DNA of 64,000 bases from Synechococcus sp. MW101C3 (lineage in GTDB: Bacteria; Cyanobacteriota; Cyanobacteriia; PCC-6307; Cyanobiaceae): the NCBI RefSeq assembly GCF_002252635.1, contig NZ_NQKX01000003.1:186001-250000 (forward strand), read 5' to 3'. The notes under the pieces are model-generated. The model did no database searches. It was not told where the DNA came from and saw nothing but the letters and a program-made list of their open reading frames with translations. Positions 33,716 to 41,642 of this stretch are shown piece by piece (positions within the stretch are counted from its first letter, which is position 1; the number at the start of each line of letters is the position of its first letter). The translations under genes and the position numbers were made by a program.

Positions 33716-33805
33716 TTCTAACGTTGCCCCTGAGTGGCAGGCAAGAACCCGACAGCTCTGACTGGGAATCGGTGGGGGCCTGTCCACTCGAGGGGCTTGT
33801 TAGAC
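33716..33805 (-). mobile_element. attC-like site A
   Basis: Plus-strand left arm AACGTTGCCCCTGAGTGGCA; reverse complement of the right arm AACAAGCCCCTCGAGTGGAC. They pair over 18 bp with an extrahelical C (CCCCT-GAGTGG against CCCCTCGAGTGG) and an extrahelical A. The minus-strand R'' GTCTAAC fits RYYYAAC exactly; R' is GTTAGAA. Length 90 bp. Same arm family as the sites at 3103-3195 and 40814-40906. Confidence 0.88.
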
Positions 33806-33823
33806 AGCGTATTTGATATGAAT

Positions 33824-34474
33824 TCACTTCCTTCCACGGCTCTTCAAGGTATTCATAGGTCCCCTGAAGATTCTTGTGAAATCTATTAGATCAAAGGATC
33901 TGCTCCGCTCTCTCCAAAAGGCATTCCGTAGGGACTCTCTGTCCAACTTAGCTGCCGCCGAATAGCAAGCTAGCTTTTTATCGAGAAGATCGTTAAACGC
34001 CTCGATCTCTTCAAGGCTTGGCAGTTTTCTCTGAGCGAAGAACTGTTCCTGCATGTGTTGGTAAGCATGGTCTGGCTCGTCTGAAAGCACCGCGTTCACA
34101 CGATCAGACCCAAGAAGCGTAAAGACTGAAAAAGCGGTATTCTTGAGGTCACGAATTGCTTCTGGATCATTAGAGTGGTCTTTTAACAGCTTAACCCCAA
34201 ATATTGCCTTGTCTCCCTCAGCAAGCTGACTAAAGTTAATGCCATCGGCTCTCATCTGCTTAGCCAACGCGCCAAGGCTGGAGGCCAGGTCTTGAAGCTT
34301 TGAGTAATACTGGAGTCCACTAAAAAATGCCTTGTCAAACTTATTAATGTCGTCCTTCGTAAGTTCGATGGCACGATTATGCCAGTTAGACTCCCTGCTT
34401 GAGCGATGTGATGTAAGTGCCTGGATACCCGTTCCACCAAGGGCGAATAAGGCAATAATGATTGCAGGATCCAT
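33824..34474 (-). CDS. Cassette gene: membrane-anchored helical protein
   Basis: A 216-residue protein. One N-terminal membrane helix (PAIIIALFALGGTGIQAL) is followed by an almost wholly helical, charged cytoplasmic region (ELTKDDINKFDKAFFSGLQY, LPSLEEIEAFNDLLDKKLAC). I recognise no family. Its stop lies 18 bp before site A, so it is the first cassette of this array. Membrane-anchored helical proteins are frequent in abortive-infection systems, but function here is speculation. Confidence 0.65.
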   Translation of the reverse strand: MDPAIIIALFALGGTGIQALTSHRSSRESNWHNRAIELTKDDINKFDKAFFSGLQYYSKLQDLASSLGALAKQMRADGINFSQLAEGDKAIFGVKLLKDHSNDPEAIRDLKNTAFSVFTLLGSDRVNAVLSDEPDHAYQHMQEQFFAQRKLPSLEEIEAFNDLLDKKLACYSAAAKLDRESLRNAFWRERSRSFDLIDFTRIFRGPMNTLKSRGRK

Positions 34475-34582
34475 CCAGCGAGTCGTCAGTGTGATGATGA
34501 TTTGGCAGAAACCATAGTATGGAAATGTGAGTTTAGTGCGATTACCATCTGCAGAAGATATCTGGTTGTTGGTTGGCCGCCT

Positions 34583-34601
34583 GTCTAACTCTTAATTAGA
34601 C
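34583..34601 (-). mobile_element. Collapsed attC: two facing core sites without arms
   Basis: The minus strand reads GTCTAATTAAGAGTTAGAC: an R''-like GTCTAAT, five bases, then GTTAGAC, a perfect R' core (GTTRRRY). The long arms of a normal attC are absent. It lies 109 bp upstream of the first cassette gene and marks the proximal edge of the array. It may be a deletion product of an attC or an ectopic cassette insertion site. The rest of 34475-34783 holds no gene; two GGTT...AACC inverted repeats (34603-34613 and 34727-34744) are visible. Confidence 0.5.
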
Positions 34602-34783
34602 GGTTCCGCGAACCACCCCCAGCCGGTAGGTCCATTCCAGATAAGTCAACTGAGTTCACAGCGGACAGTCTCTTAAACCGTGGCACGCAAGGACACTCTA
34701 ATCAAGAACACCCACCCCAGCCGTGGTTAACGGGTCCGTGAACCACTTGTGACCACTGCTACAGCAGAGCGGAATGGCTTGAC

Positions 34784-35923
34784 TCATGCAGGATGCTCCA
34801 ACGGCAACCCCTGCGCCTTCCAGGCCCGCAGGCCGCCGTGCAGGTTGGCCACGCGTGTGAGCCCTTTCTTCAGCAGCTGTTGAGTGGCCAGGGCGGAGCG
34901 GCTGCCGGAGTGGCAGAGCAGCACCGTGGGGCGATCCGCGGGAATCTCGTCAGCTCGCGTCTGCAAGTCGGGCAGGGGAATCAGCAGGCTGCCTGGGATG
35001 CGACCGTCCGGGCCCTGCACCTCCGCTTCGGAACGCACATCCACCAGCGTCAAGGTCTGGCGGTGTTCGGCCACCCAGCCGGCCGTGAGCTCCGGCAGGC
35101 CGGCATAGCTGCGCTCAATCGGTGCCCAGTCCTCCGCTTCCTCCAGGCCACCGTCCGCGGGCCTGCCGCAGCGGAGGTTGGCCGGCAGGGCCACGGCGAT
35201 TCGGTTGGGGTGGGGAAGGTGCAGGTTCTCCATGTAGCCCACGAAGTCACGCTCGTCGGCCTCACCACCGAGCCGGGCGTTGTAGGCCTTCTCCTCGGCC
35301 ACCGAACTCACCGCCCTGCCGCTGTAATCGTGGGCCGGGTAGAGCAGGCAGTGATCGGGCAGGGAGAGGAGCTGCCCGGTGATCGAGTGGTAGAGGGTGG
35401 AGGCATCTCCCTGCTGAAAGTCGCAGCGGCCGCAGCCGCGCACCAGCAGGGCATCGCCGGTGAAGGCCAGGCTGTGGTCATCGAGCACGAAGCTGAGGCA
35501 GCCATCGGTGTGGCCGGGGGTGGCGCGCACCTCCAGGTGGCGGCCGCCGAAGCTCACCAAATCACCGTGGCGCAGGGGACGGGTCACGTTCTCAGCCCCG
35601 GCGACGGCGGCCAGAGCGATGGCGCAGCCGGTGGCCCGCTGCAGCCGCCAGCTGCCGGTGACGTGGTCGGCGTGCACGTGGGTGTCGAGGCTGGCGACCA
35701 GATCGATCCCCAGTTCGCGGATCAACGAAAGATCGCGGGGGTGCTGCTCATACACCGAATCGATCAGCACCCCCTGCCGGGAGGCCACCTCCGCCAGCAG
35801 GTAGGTGAAGGTGCCCGTCTCGGCATCAAAGAGCTGCCGCAGCAGCAGCGGCGCACCGCCGGCGGCGGCCGCCAGGGGAAAGGGAAGCCCAATCAAGGCG
35901 GTCATTGAAGACTGTTGGACCAT
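34784..35923 (-). CDS. MBL-fold hydrolase fused to rhodanese domain
   Basis: About 379 residues from the ATG at 35923 (ATG at 35905 is possible; the frame stays open to 36157 with non-protein-like sequence). The metallo-beta-lactamase domain has THVHADHVTGS (H-x-H-x-D-H), TPGHTDGCLSF, FTGDALLVRGCGR and PAHDYSGRAVSS. A C-terminal rhodanese domain has the catalytic Cys in LLCHSGSRS. This order is that of ETHE1-like persulfide dioxygenase and related sulfur-handling hydrolases. A role in detoxifying persulfides is likely. It follows a methyltransferase gene on the same strand. Confidence 0.9.
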   Translation of the reverse strand: MVQQSSMTALIGLPFPLAAAAGGAPLLLRQLFDAETGTFTYLLAEVASRQGVLIDSVYEQHPRDLSLIRELGIDLVASLDTHVHADHVTGSWRLQRATGCAIALAAVAGAENVTRPLRHGDLVSFGGRHLEVRATPGHTDGCLSFVLDDHSLAFTGDALLVRGCGRCDFQQGDASTLYHSITGQLLSLPDHCLLYPAHDYSGRAVSSVAEEKAYNARLGGEADERDFVGYMENLHLPHPNRIAVALPANLRCGRPADGGLEEAEDWAPIERSYAGLPELTAGWVAEHRQTLTLVDVRSEAEVQGPDGRIPGSLLIPLPDLQTRADEIPADRPTVLLCHSGSRSALATQQLLKKGLTRVANLHGGLRAWKAQGLPLEHPA

Positions 35924-36053
35924 AAGCACAGAGGCGACAGCAGGGAACTGCTGGTGGGTAGCCGCCTGACGTGCTCCCCATAAACCGCGCCAGGGTGAAG
36001 GAGAAGGAGAGTCTTCAGCGGTACAACTGGCGGCGCAGGAGCAACCCTGCCGA

Positions 36054-36632
36054 TCAGCCCATGCGGCAGACGTCGTAGTAGTGGTTCTCTCCTTCATCCA
36101 CAAACTCACCAACAACCTGCAGGCCAGCGGCGGCAAGGGCGCGACGGTACGCCTCATCCCCGAGGGAGACGCAGTGACCGCCCATCATCGTGTCTGTCCA
36201 GGCCACCGCCTGCACAGGAGCGGTGAACAGAAAGCGGCCACCAGGCCGCAGAGCAGCAGAGACGCGACGGATCAGTGAGCGCTGCCCATCAGCTGGCAGC
36301 AGAAACAACAGGCCAACGGCCACAACTCCGTGGAATGCGTTGTTGAAGAAACTGGAATCTTCCACGGGCTCGCACGCCACCCTCCCCAGGGGAAAGCGCT
36401 GCCGAAACGCAGCCACCATGGAGGGAGAGGCATCCACGGCTGACACATTGCAGCCTTCGGCCATCAGGGCAGCAGAAATCGGCACGCCACAACCGCAGCC
36501 CAGATCAAGAACCGAAGCACCTGCCGGCAAGGCCCGGCACCAGCTGCGCACGGTGGCGGCACCAATCGAGGAGCGCTCGGCCACAAAACGGGCCGCTACG
36601 GCTTCCCAGCCATTGGATCGATCAACCTGCAC
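36054..36632 (-). CDS. SAM-dependent methyltransferase
   Basis: A 192-residue class I methyltransferase. Motif I is VLDLGCGCGVPISAAL, followed by the acidic residue of VSAVDASPSMVAAF (motif II), then ALRPGGRFLFTAPVQ (post-I/motif III region). No extra domain suggests a substrate. It ends about 130 bp before the MBL-rhodanese gene on the same strand and may be cotranscribed. Confidence 0.88.
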   Translation of the reverse strand: MQVDRSNGWEAVAARFVAERSSIGAATVRSWCRALPAGASVLDLGCGCGVPISAALMAEGCNVSAVDASPSMVAAFRQRFPLGRVACEPVEDSSFFNNAFHGVVAVGLLFLLPADGQRSLIRRVSAALRPGGRFLFTAPVQAVAWTDTMMGGHCVSLGDEAYRRALAAAGLQVVGEFVDEGENHYYDVCRMG

Positions 36633-36699
36633 CCACCGCCTCCGCTGACAATGGCCTGGCCCCGTCCATCCTCAGCCAACGGCGATCAGGACGAACGCT

Positions 36700-36815
36700 G
36701 CCCCTACTCCACAACAAACGCAGGCTTCACCTGATCGATACAGCGGCTGTCGGCTGCGGCAGGCATCAACCAGGCACGAACAGCGCCCATGGCCGACACC
36801 CAGGAAGGTGAATAC
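36700..36815 (-). pseudogene. Duplicate fragment of the S33 hydrolase 3' end
   Basis: Positions 36700-36753 match 38407-38460 at 53 of 54 bases; these encode the last residues of the hydrolase (DSRCIDQVKPAFVVE, stop). Beyond it, 36773-36815 resembles hydrolase sequence near 38534-38577, where GVGHG and the ALF-PG segment are recognisable with a one-base deletion. About 60 bp between the two blocks is missing. It is a decayed second copy of the gene's end, on the far side of the TTC38-like gene. The remainder of 36816-37087 shows no gene. Confidence 0.8.
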
Positions 36816-37087
36816 CTAGGCGATTGTGATGGTCTTCGGTGTGCTTACCCACCAGGTTGTTCCTGCTTGCAGCTGAGCGTGTCGCTGCTGAGAGGGTATG
36901 GATGGCCTGCCGCCCTTGGGGATTGGGTCCTCGGTAGAGACGGAAGCGAGCAGAGGGCCGGTCCGTTCCTGCTGGCCGCGCTGCCGCTGAGTGCCGTTGG
37001 ACACATCTCCAGCGGCTCGGTTTGTTGTTCAGCAGCCGCCTAGGATCGGCCTGGCTAGCGATCGACCAGTTCGGGACGATTGGACGC

Positions 37088-38401
37088 ATGGGCACGACAC
37101 AACGCGGGCTCGACGTCAGCACCGACGACGTAGGCGCCATCGCCGCCATCGACACCTTCACCGACCGCCTCTGCGGTCTTGACCTCGGTGCCGAGAGCGT
37201 GCTCGACGCCGCCGCCACGTTCGCCGACGTGGCCAGCCTGCAGCTCGGCGCAGCGATGGTCGGGCTCTACGGCCAGACCACTGAGGCCTCCGCGCTGGCC
37301 GCCGGCCACCTCGCTCGGCTGACAACGCTCGAATCCGCGCTGAACGAACGGGAGGCCGCCACGCTTGCGGCGCTGCGGCGGTGGGACAGCGGCGATTTCC
37401 TGCTCGCGGTCGAGCGGCTTGAGGCGCTGGTTACACGCTGGCCCACCGATCTACTGGCGGTCAAGGCCCTCGAGTTCCTTTACTACTTGCTCGGCCAGCA
37501 GCACATGGGGCCACGGTTCCTCGACCAGATCGAGCGCATCGCCGAACCCAATCGCGACGACCCGGACTTCCTGGCCGTGTGGTCCTTCGCCACCGAACTC
37601 GCCGGCAACGCCGAGGCCGCAGCTCAGCTGGCTGAGCAGGCCCTCGCCCTTGACGCTCACACCCCATGGGCTCAACACACACTCGCCCACGTGTTCATCA
37701 CCCACGGCGACCCGCCCGGCGCCATCGACCGCCTGGCCGGCTTCCTCCCCGTCTGGCAAACCAGCAGCAGGCTCATCTACTGCCACAACGCCTGGCATCT
37801 GGCGGTCGCGCATCTCGACCAGCTCGACCGTGACGGCGCCGACGCCGTGTTCCGCGACCACATCTGGGGCCTCACCCCTGACAGCCCCGGCGAGCAGATC
37901 GACGCCATCTCCTACCTGTGGCGCGCCGAGATGGCCGGCGCGACCGTGCCCGACGCGACCTGGGCCGACGTGGCCGACCACGTGGAGGCCAGGGTTCACG
38001 AGTGCGTGTTCCCGTTCCTGAGCGCCCATCACGGCTACGCGCTGGCCCGCGCCGGGTGCGGCGATGCTCTGGCGAGGCTGCGGGAGTCTGTGCAGGCCCG
38101 CACCGACCGCGGTGACGGCGAGTCGACGCGGGTCTGGCAACCGGTCGGACAGGCGGTGGTCGAGGCCTGCATCGCCCACGGCGCCGGTGACTACGCCACC
38201 AGCGCGGCGCTGCTTGATCCCGTGGTGCCGGCCGTGACCGCCATCGGCGGAAGCGACGCCCAGGACGATCTGTTCCGCCTCGCGTACCTCACCGCCCTCG
38301 CCGGCGCCGACCGCCACGCTGAAGCGCGCCGCTACTGGGAGCTGATGACAGCCTTCAAGACCCCGTCGCCCCTGGATCTCCAGCTCCGGGCGCAGGTCTG
38401 A
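37088..38401 (+). CDS. TTC38-like tetratricopeptide-repeat protein
   Basis: A 437-residue all-helical protein resembling TPR protein 38 (TTC38) relatives. It has AVERLEALVTRWPTDLLAVK, TPWAQHTLAHVFITHGDPPG, and the hallmark CHNAWHLAVAHLDQLDRDGA. The biochemical role of the family is unknown. It starts at ATG 37088; the frame is open upstream to 37022. It lies between two copies of the hydrolase 3' end and is transcribed against the flanking genes. Very high GC at third codon positions gives it a somewhat actinobacterial look. Both suggest insertion by transfer. Confidence 0.85.
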   Translation: MGTTQRGLDVSTDDVGAIAAIDTFTDRLCGLDLGAESVLDAAATFADVASLQLGAAMVGLYGQTTEASALAAGHLARLTTLESALNEREAATLAALRRWDSGDFLLAVERLEALVTRWPTDLLAVKALEFLYYLLGQQHMGPRFLDQIERIAEPNRDDPDFLAVWSFATELAGNAEAAAQLAEQALALDAHTPWAQHTLAHVFITHGDPPGAIDRLAGFLPVWQTSSRLIYCHNAWHLAVAHLDQLDRDGADAVFRDHIWGLTPDSPGEQIDAISYLWRAEMAGATVPDATWADVADHVEARVHECVFPFLSAHHGYALARAGCGDALARLRESVQARTDRGDGESTRVWQPVGQAVVEACIAHGAGDYATSAALLDPVVPAVTAIGGSDAQDDLFRLAYLTALAGADRHAEARRYWELMTAFKTPSPLDLQLRAQV

Positions 38402-38406
38402 TGGGA

Positions 38407-38460
38407 GCCCCTACTCCACAACAAACGCAGGCTTCACCTGATCGACACAGCGGCTGTCGG
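38407..38460 (-). repeat. 54-bp repeat at the hydrolase 3' end (second copy)
   Basis: This is the copy of the 54-bp direct repeat that lies inside the intact hydrolase gene; the partner is 36700-36753. The copies differ at one base and are in the same orientation, about 1.7 kb apart, flanking the TTC38-like gene. Confidence 0.92.
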
Positions 38461-40003
38461 GAGTGGTGGTGGGACGTGCCAGAAAATCTGCGGCGATCTG
38501 GGTGACGCAGGCTGCGGCCGGCGTGCCCCCCGGCGCGAACAGTGCCCCATGGCCCACACCCGGGAAGGTGACCACAGTGGCGGTGGTGAGATTCTTCGCC
38601 ACAGCTTCGCCGTAAGGAGCAGGCGTGACGGGGTCGTAGCTGCCATTGAGCACCAGTGTGGGGATCTGGCGGTTTCTGTAGACGAAGGGCGGCTTCTGCT
38701 CCACCTGCAGCACCTCACAAGCCCGGTTGACAGTTTCGGCTTCGCGCAGGCCGAGGGGAACCAGCTGCGGATAGGCGGGCGGCAGCACCTGGGCCGGATC
38801 CACCCGAATCGAGCGCGCCCGCGCGCAGAGAACGGTGTGATACATCTCCTTCGCGCCAGGAGGCTCCAGATCGGAGAGCGCCTCAGCCACCCAGGCGAAG
38901 TTGCCCTGGCTGGCCGCTTTGATGAATCGGGGCAAAGAACTGCCGCGGGTGGACTCACCGGAATAGGGCCGCGCCAGATAGGGAACCATGGCCGTCACGA
39001 AGGCATTGCCATCGAGCTTGGTGACGAATGGCTGCTTGCTGGAGGGGATGGTCAGCGTGAGGGGCAGCGGCTTGCGGTTGAGCTCATCAACGATGGCGAG
39101 AAACGTCTGCTCAAGCCTGGGATAGGCGGCGTTGCAGGCGGGATTCTGGGCGCAGGCCTGGAACACGTTCCGCAGGGCGTAGCTGAACGTGTGGCTGGAG
39201 GCCAGATTGAAATCCACATCAGGCCGCACCACGCCATCAAGGATCACGCTGCGGAGCTTGGCCTTGTGCTGATCCGCCTGGGCGATCACATATTGCCCCA
39301 GCAAGGTGCCATAGGAAACGCCGTAGTAGTTGAACTGCGGGTAGCGCAGCGTCTCCACCACCGTATAGATATCGGCGGCATTTTCACGGGTGTTGAAGGC
39401 ACTGGGGTTGATGCCCTGGGCCTTGAGGCGCTGATTGCAGGCCTGGATCCAGCTGGCATCGGTATAGGGGATCTGCCCCTTCGCCACCGCAATGTTGTGC
39501 GCATGGTGCTCAGGGCAGAAGAGGAAGGGTTTGGCAAAGCGCGTGCCGCGCTCCTCCACAAAGATCAGATCACGGCCCTTCAACAACGCCGGGAGTTCCG
39601 GAAACTTCGGCAGGCCACCATTGACGATGTCACCGATGGTGGAATCCCCCGGGCCGCCCTGTTCCACCACCAAGGGATCAGCAGCAGGGGCACGGCCGCT
39701 GCTGCGGGTGCGCACCACACCGAGCTGGATCGTGCGCCCATGGGGTTGCGCGTGCAGTTCAGGGACGGTGACGTAGCCACAATCCGACTGGGAGGCGATC
39801 GCGGGAGGCACGTCAAAGGTTGTGCAGTCGACACGGGCCCATGCCGCGCCAAACCGGGCTCGATCGGCAGCGGCATGGCTCACCCCACCATTGCCGGCGG
39901 CCACACACGCCACGGCAAAGAGCGTGAAGGGGCCGACACGAGACAATGCCCGCTGCGCCAGGCGAACGGTGCGTGCTGGAGGGCGGGAAGGAGGAAGCTG
40001 CAT
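38411..40003 (-). CDS. Exported alpha/beta hydrolase, S33 tripeptidyl-aminopeptidase-like
   Basis: A 530-residue protein from the ATG at 40003 (TTG at 40033 would extend it). It has a signal peptide (GPFTLFAVACVAAGNGGVSHA). The hydrolase core has VVEQGGPGDS (oxyanion loop), nucleophile Ser230 in YYGVSYGTLLG, Asp457 in NGSYDPVTP and His485 in GVGHGALF. The C-terminal part is the TAP-like domain. Related enzymes remove N-terminal residues from peptides or cleave esters. It follows a lipoprotein gene by about 44 bp on the same strand. Its 3' end is duplicated 1.7 kb away. Confidence 0.9.
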   Translation of the reverse strand: MQLPPSRPPARTVRLAQRALSRVGPFTLFAVACVAAGNGGVSHAAADRARFGAAWARVDCTTFDVPPAIASQSDCGYVTVPELHAQPHGRTIQLGVVRTRSSGRAPAADPLVVEQGGPGDSTIGDIVNGGLPKFPELPALLKGRDLIFVEERGTRFAKPFLFCPEHHAHNIAVAKGQIPYTDASWIQACNQRLKAQGINPSAFNTRENAADIYTVVETLRYPQFNYYGVSYGTLLGQYVIAQADQHKAKLRSVILDGVVRPDVDFNLASSHTFSYALRNVFQACAQNPACNAAYPRLEQTFLAIVDELNRKPLPLTLTIPSSKQPFVTKLDGNAFVTAMVPYLARPYSGESTRGSSLPRFIKAASQGNFAWVAEALSDLEPPGAKEMYHTVLCARARSIRVDPAQVLPPAYPQLVPLGLREAETVNRACEVLQVEQKPPFVYRNRQIPTLVLNGSYDPVTPAPYGEAVAKNLTTATVVTFPGVGHGALFAPGGTPAAACVTQIAADFLARPTTTPDSRCVDQVKPAFVVE

Positions 40004-40047
40004 CGGGGCCAACGTTCTGCTGAATTCAAGCAAAGAACCGTTGTGAA

Positions 40048-40593
40048 TCAGTAGTTGGTGCTCACTCTCACCATCACTGTGTGCTGCTGAGGATCAAGCA
40101 CGGCGAGCATGAAGTCGTTCACGTCCGTGTCGAGCGTGTCTCGCACGGTCTTGGGCGCGTGCAGGATGTTGGTGCCTGCGGTTCTGATCTGGTACCAACC
40201 GATGGGCGGATGGGGAGGCATCGTCTGACGGAACTGCCCCAGCAGCTGCTGATCAGTGGAGTTGCCCACGCCCCCCGCCGCTCGGGCCCTACGAATACCG
40301 GCGAGGTGCGCCAAGGTCGTCTCAGGAATCGGCAGAGGTTGCCACTGGCTGGTGGCCTTCAGCCGGCGCGTCAACGCGTCGAAGTCGCCCTCGCTGAGCC
40401 CAAATACCATCGTGATCTTGAGCCCTTCGCGCCCAAACCAGCCCGCCTCCGCCGGCGACACCTGAGCCATCAACACTCTGGCCGCCGCTGGAATGCCGTA
40501 CTGGCGGCGAATCACCTGCTCGTCTGTCTCAGGCGCCATGCAGCCCGCAAGGGCGAAAGAGGAGAGCAGCACGGGGAGCAGGAGTGGCCTCAT
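40048..40593 (-). CDS. Lipoprotein of unknown function
   Basis: A 181-residue protein with a lipoprotein signal (LLLPVLLSSFALAGC; lipobox LAGC, Cys18). The mature protein is soluble, with VLMAQVSPAEAGWFGREGLK, MVFGLSEGDFDALTRRL and a C-terminal strand (HTVMVRVSTNY). No family is recognised. It ends just before the hydrolase gene and may be cotranscribed with it. Confidence 0.75.
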   Translation of the reverse strand: MRPLLLPVLLSSFALAGCMAPETDEQVIRRQYGIPAAARVLMAQVSPAEAGWFGREGLKITMVFGLSEGDFDALTRRLKATSQWQPLPIPETTLAHLAGIRRARAAGGVGNSTDQQLLGQFRQTMPPHPPIGWYQIRTAGTNILHAPKTVRDTLDTDVNDFMLAVLDPQQHTVMVRVSTNY

Positions 40594-40813
40594 GGGGTCA
40601 GATTCTGCTGGGCGGGGGGGCTCACGGGTTGCGGGGGGCAGTAGAGCGAAATGTCCACTTCAAGCACGTACCTAGGCGTTCAGTCCAAACAGCGAGGGCG
40701 TGATTTGCGTAACACGCTCCACATATACACGCGTGGGTTGATCCTGAAAGAGCTAAAGGAAGACGGGTAGCTGAAAGTCTGCTTTCCTTTATAATCGGAG
40801 GCAGTAGCCCTGA

Positions 40814-40906
40814 ATCGAACGCTGCCCATGAGTGGCAGGCAGGAAGTGTATGGAGGCGTGAGCAGAGAGTTTGTGGTGGCCTGTCCACTCGAGGGGTGTG
40901 TTCGAA
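40814..40906 (-). mobile_element. attC-like site E, after the toxin-antitoxin cassette
   Basis: Plus-strand left arm TCGAACGCTGCCCATGAGTG-GCAGGC; reverse complement of the right arm TTCGAACACACCCCTCGAGT-GGACAGGCC. They pair over about 18 bp with extrahelical C and A. The cores GTTCGAT/TTCGAAC deviate from GTTRRRY. Length 93 bp, the same as the site at 3103-3195 and alike throughout. It lies 52 bp after the antitoxin stop. No gene is supported between it and the lipoprotein start at 40593. Confidence 0.85.
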
Positions 40907-40958
40907 GAGTCGCCTCTCAACTGCCCACCTCTGCGGACTTCCGCTTCTCAAGCAGCAT

Positions 40959-41270
40959 TCATACAACCTCTGCTTCCTGCTTAACACTCGCGCTGAACTT
41001 GAGGCCTAAAGCAGCAACCACCTTGAGGATAGTATCAAAACTAGGGCTTCGATCTCCAGAAAGTGCCTTGTACAGACTTTCACGGGAGAGACCAGTCTCT
41101 CGCGCAATCTGTGTCATTCCTTTGGCACGAGCAATATCCCCAAGTGCCTTGGCGATGAAGGCAGCATCACCCTCCGACTCCTCAATGCAAGCCTCAAGAT
41201 AGGCAGCCATCTCCTCAGGGGTTTCGAGGAACTCTGCAACATCATATGGGGCTGTTGTGGTCTGCATCAT
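40959..41270 (-). CDS. HI1420-type antitoxin (HTH), cassette gene
   Basis: A 103-residue antitoxin of the family downstream of HI1419-like toxins. An N-terminal toxin-contact region (MAAYLEACIEESEGDAAFIA) is followed by a helix-turn-helix (GMTQIARETGLSRESLYKAL) and the conserved VVAALGLKFSASV end. It should neutralise the toxin and repress the operon. Its ATG overlaps the toxin stop by 4 bp (ATGA), so translation is coupled; the toxin gene comes first. A decayed copy exists at 830-1204. Confidence 0.93.
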   Translation of the reverse strand: MMQTTTAPYDVAEFLETPEEMAAYLEACIEESEGDAAFIAKALGDIARAKGMTQIARETGLSRESLYKALSGDRSPSFDTILKVVAALGLKFSASVKQEAEVV

Positions 41271-41569
41271 TCATCCTCTTTGAAGGTGTGAGCGAGGGCA
41301 ATAGCTGATTCGATATCCATTGCTTGGGTACTTTTGTCACCACCGGCAAGAAGAATGAGCAAAAACGATCCTTTCTGCTGGTAGTAGATTCTGTAACCAG
41401 GGCCATGGTCGATCCGCAACTCCGACACGCCTGCCCCTACAGGCCGGACATCACCAGGATTGCCGCCAATGAGGCGCTCAACCCTGGCCTGAACCTTCGC
41501 CTTGGCCCTCAGATCACGAAGACCCCTAAGCCATCGAGCGGACTCCTCTGTACGGCGGACTTCAAGCAC
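41267..41569 (-). CDS. HI1419-type (RelE/ParE-superfamily) toxin, cassette gene
   Basis: A 100-residue toxin of the phage-derived Gp49/HI1419 group. It has RWLRGLRDLRAKAKVQARVE, ELRIDHGPGYRIYYQQKGSF and the hallmark LLAGGDKSTQAMDIESAIALA. Members are thought to act as ribosome-dependent mRNA interferases. The GTG start at 41569 lies only about 7 bp downstream of a clear -10 box, so the mRNA is probably leaderless. The ATG seven bases earlier is in another frame. It is the first gene of a two-gene cassette between two attC-like sites. Confidence 0.93.
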   Translation of the reverse strand: MLEVRRTEESARWLRGLRDLRAKAKVQARVERLIGGNPGDVRPVGAGVSELRIDHGPGYRIYYQQKGSFLLILLAGGDKSTQAMDIESAIALAHTFKEDE

Positions 41570-41575
41570 TTCGAC

Positions 41576-41604
41576 ATTGTAGCCCCGTGGCTACGGCCCT
41601 GCAA
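41576..41604 (-). promoter_or_regulatory. Sigma70-type promoter with palindromic operator for the TA pair
   Basis: On the minus strand TTGCAG (41604-41599) and TACAAT (41581-41576) are separated by exactly 17 bp. The spacer contains an inverted repeat TAGCC-ACGG-GGCTA (41594-41581) that runs into the -10 box, a natural operator for the antitoxin helix-turn-helix. Transcription would begin near the GTG start. A promoter within a cassette lets the genes be expressed without an integron Pc promoter. Confidence 0.75.
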
Positions 41605-41642
41605 GGGCCCGGAACGCCATCCTCGAAACGAAGTCGCGATCC

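Noticed and set aside
34603-34744. GGTT...AACC inverted repeats read as further attC sites or terminators
   Set aside because: Short stems without T tracts and without the L'/L'' boxes; left unassigned.
40622-40987. Possible 121-residue minus-strand gene
   Set aside because: It runs through the attC-like site and into the antitoxin 3' end and has no motif.
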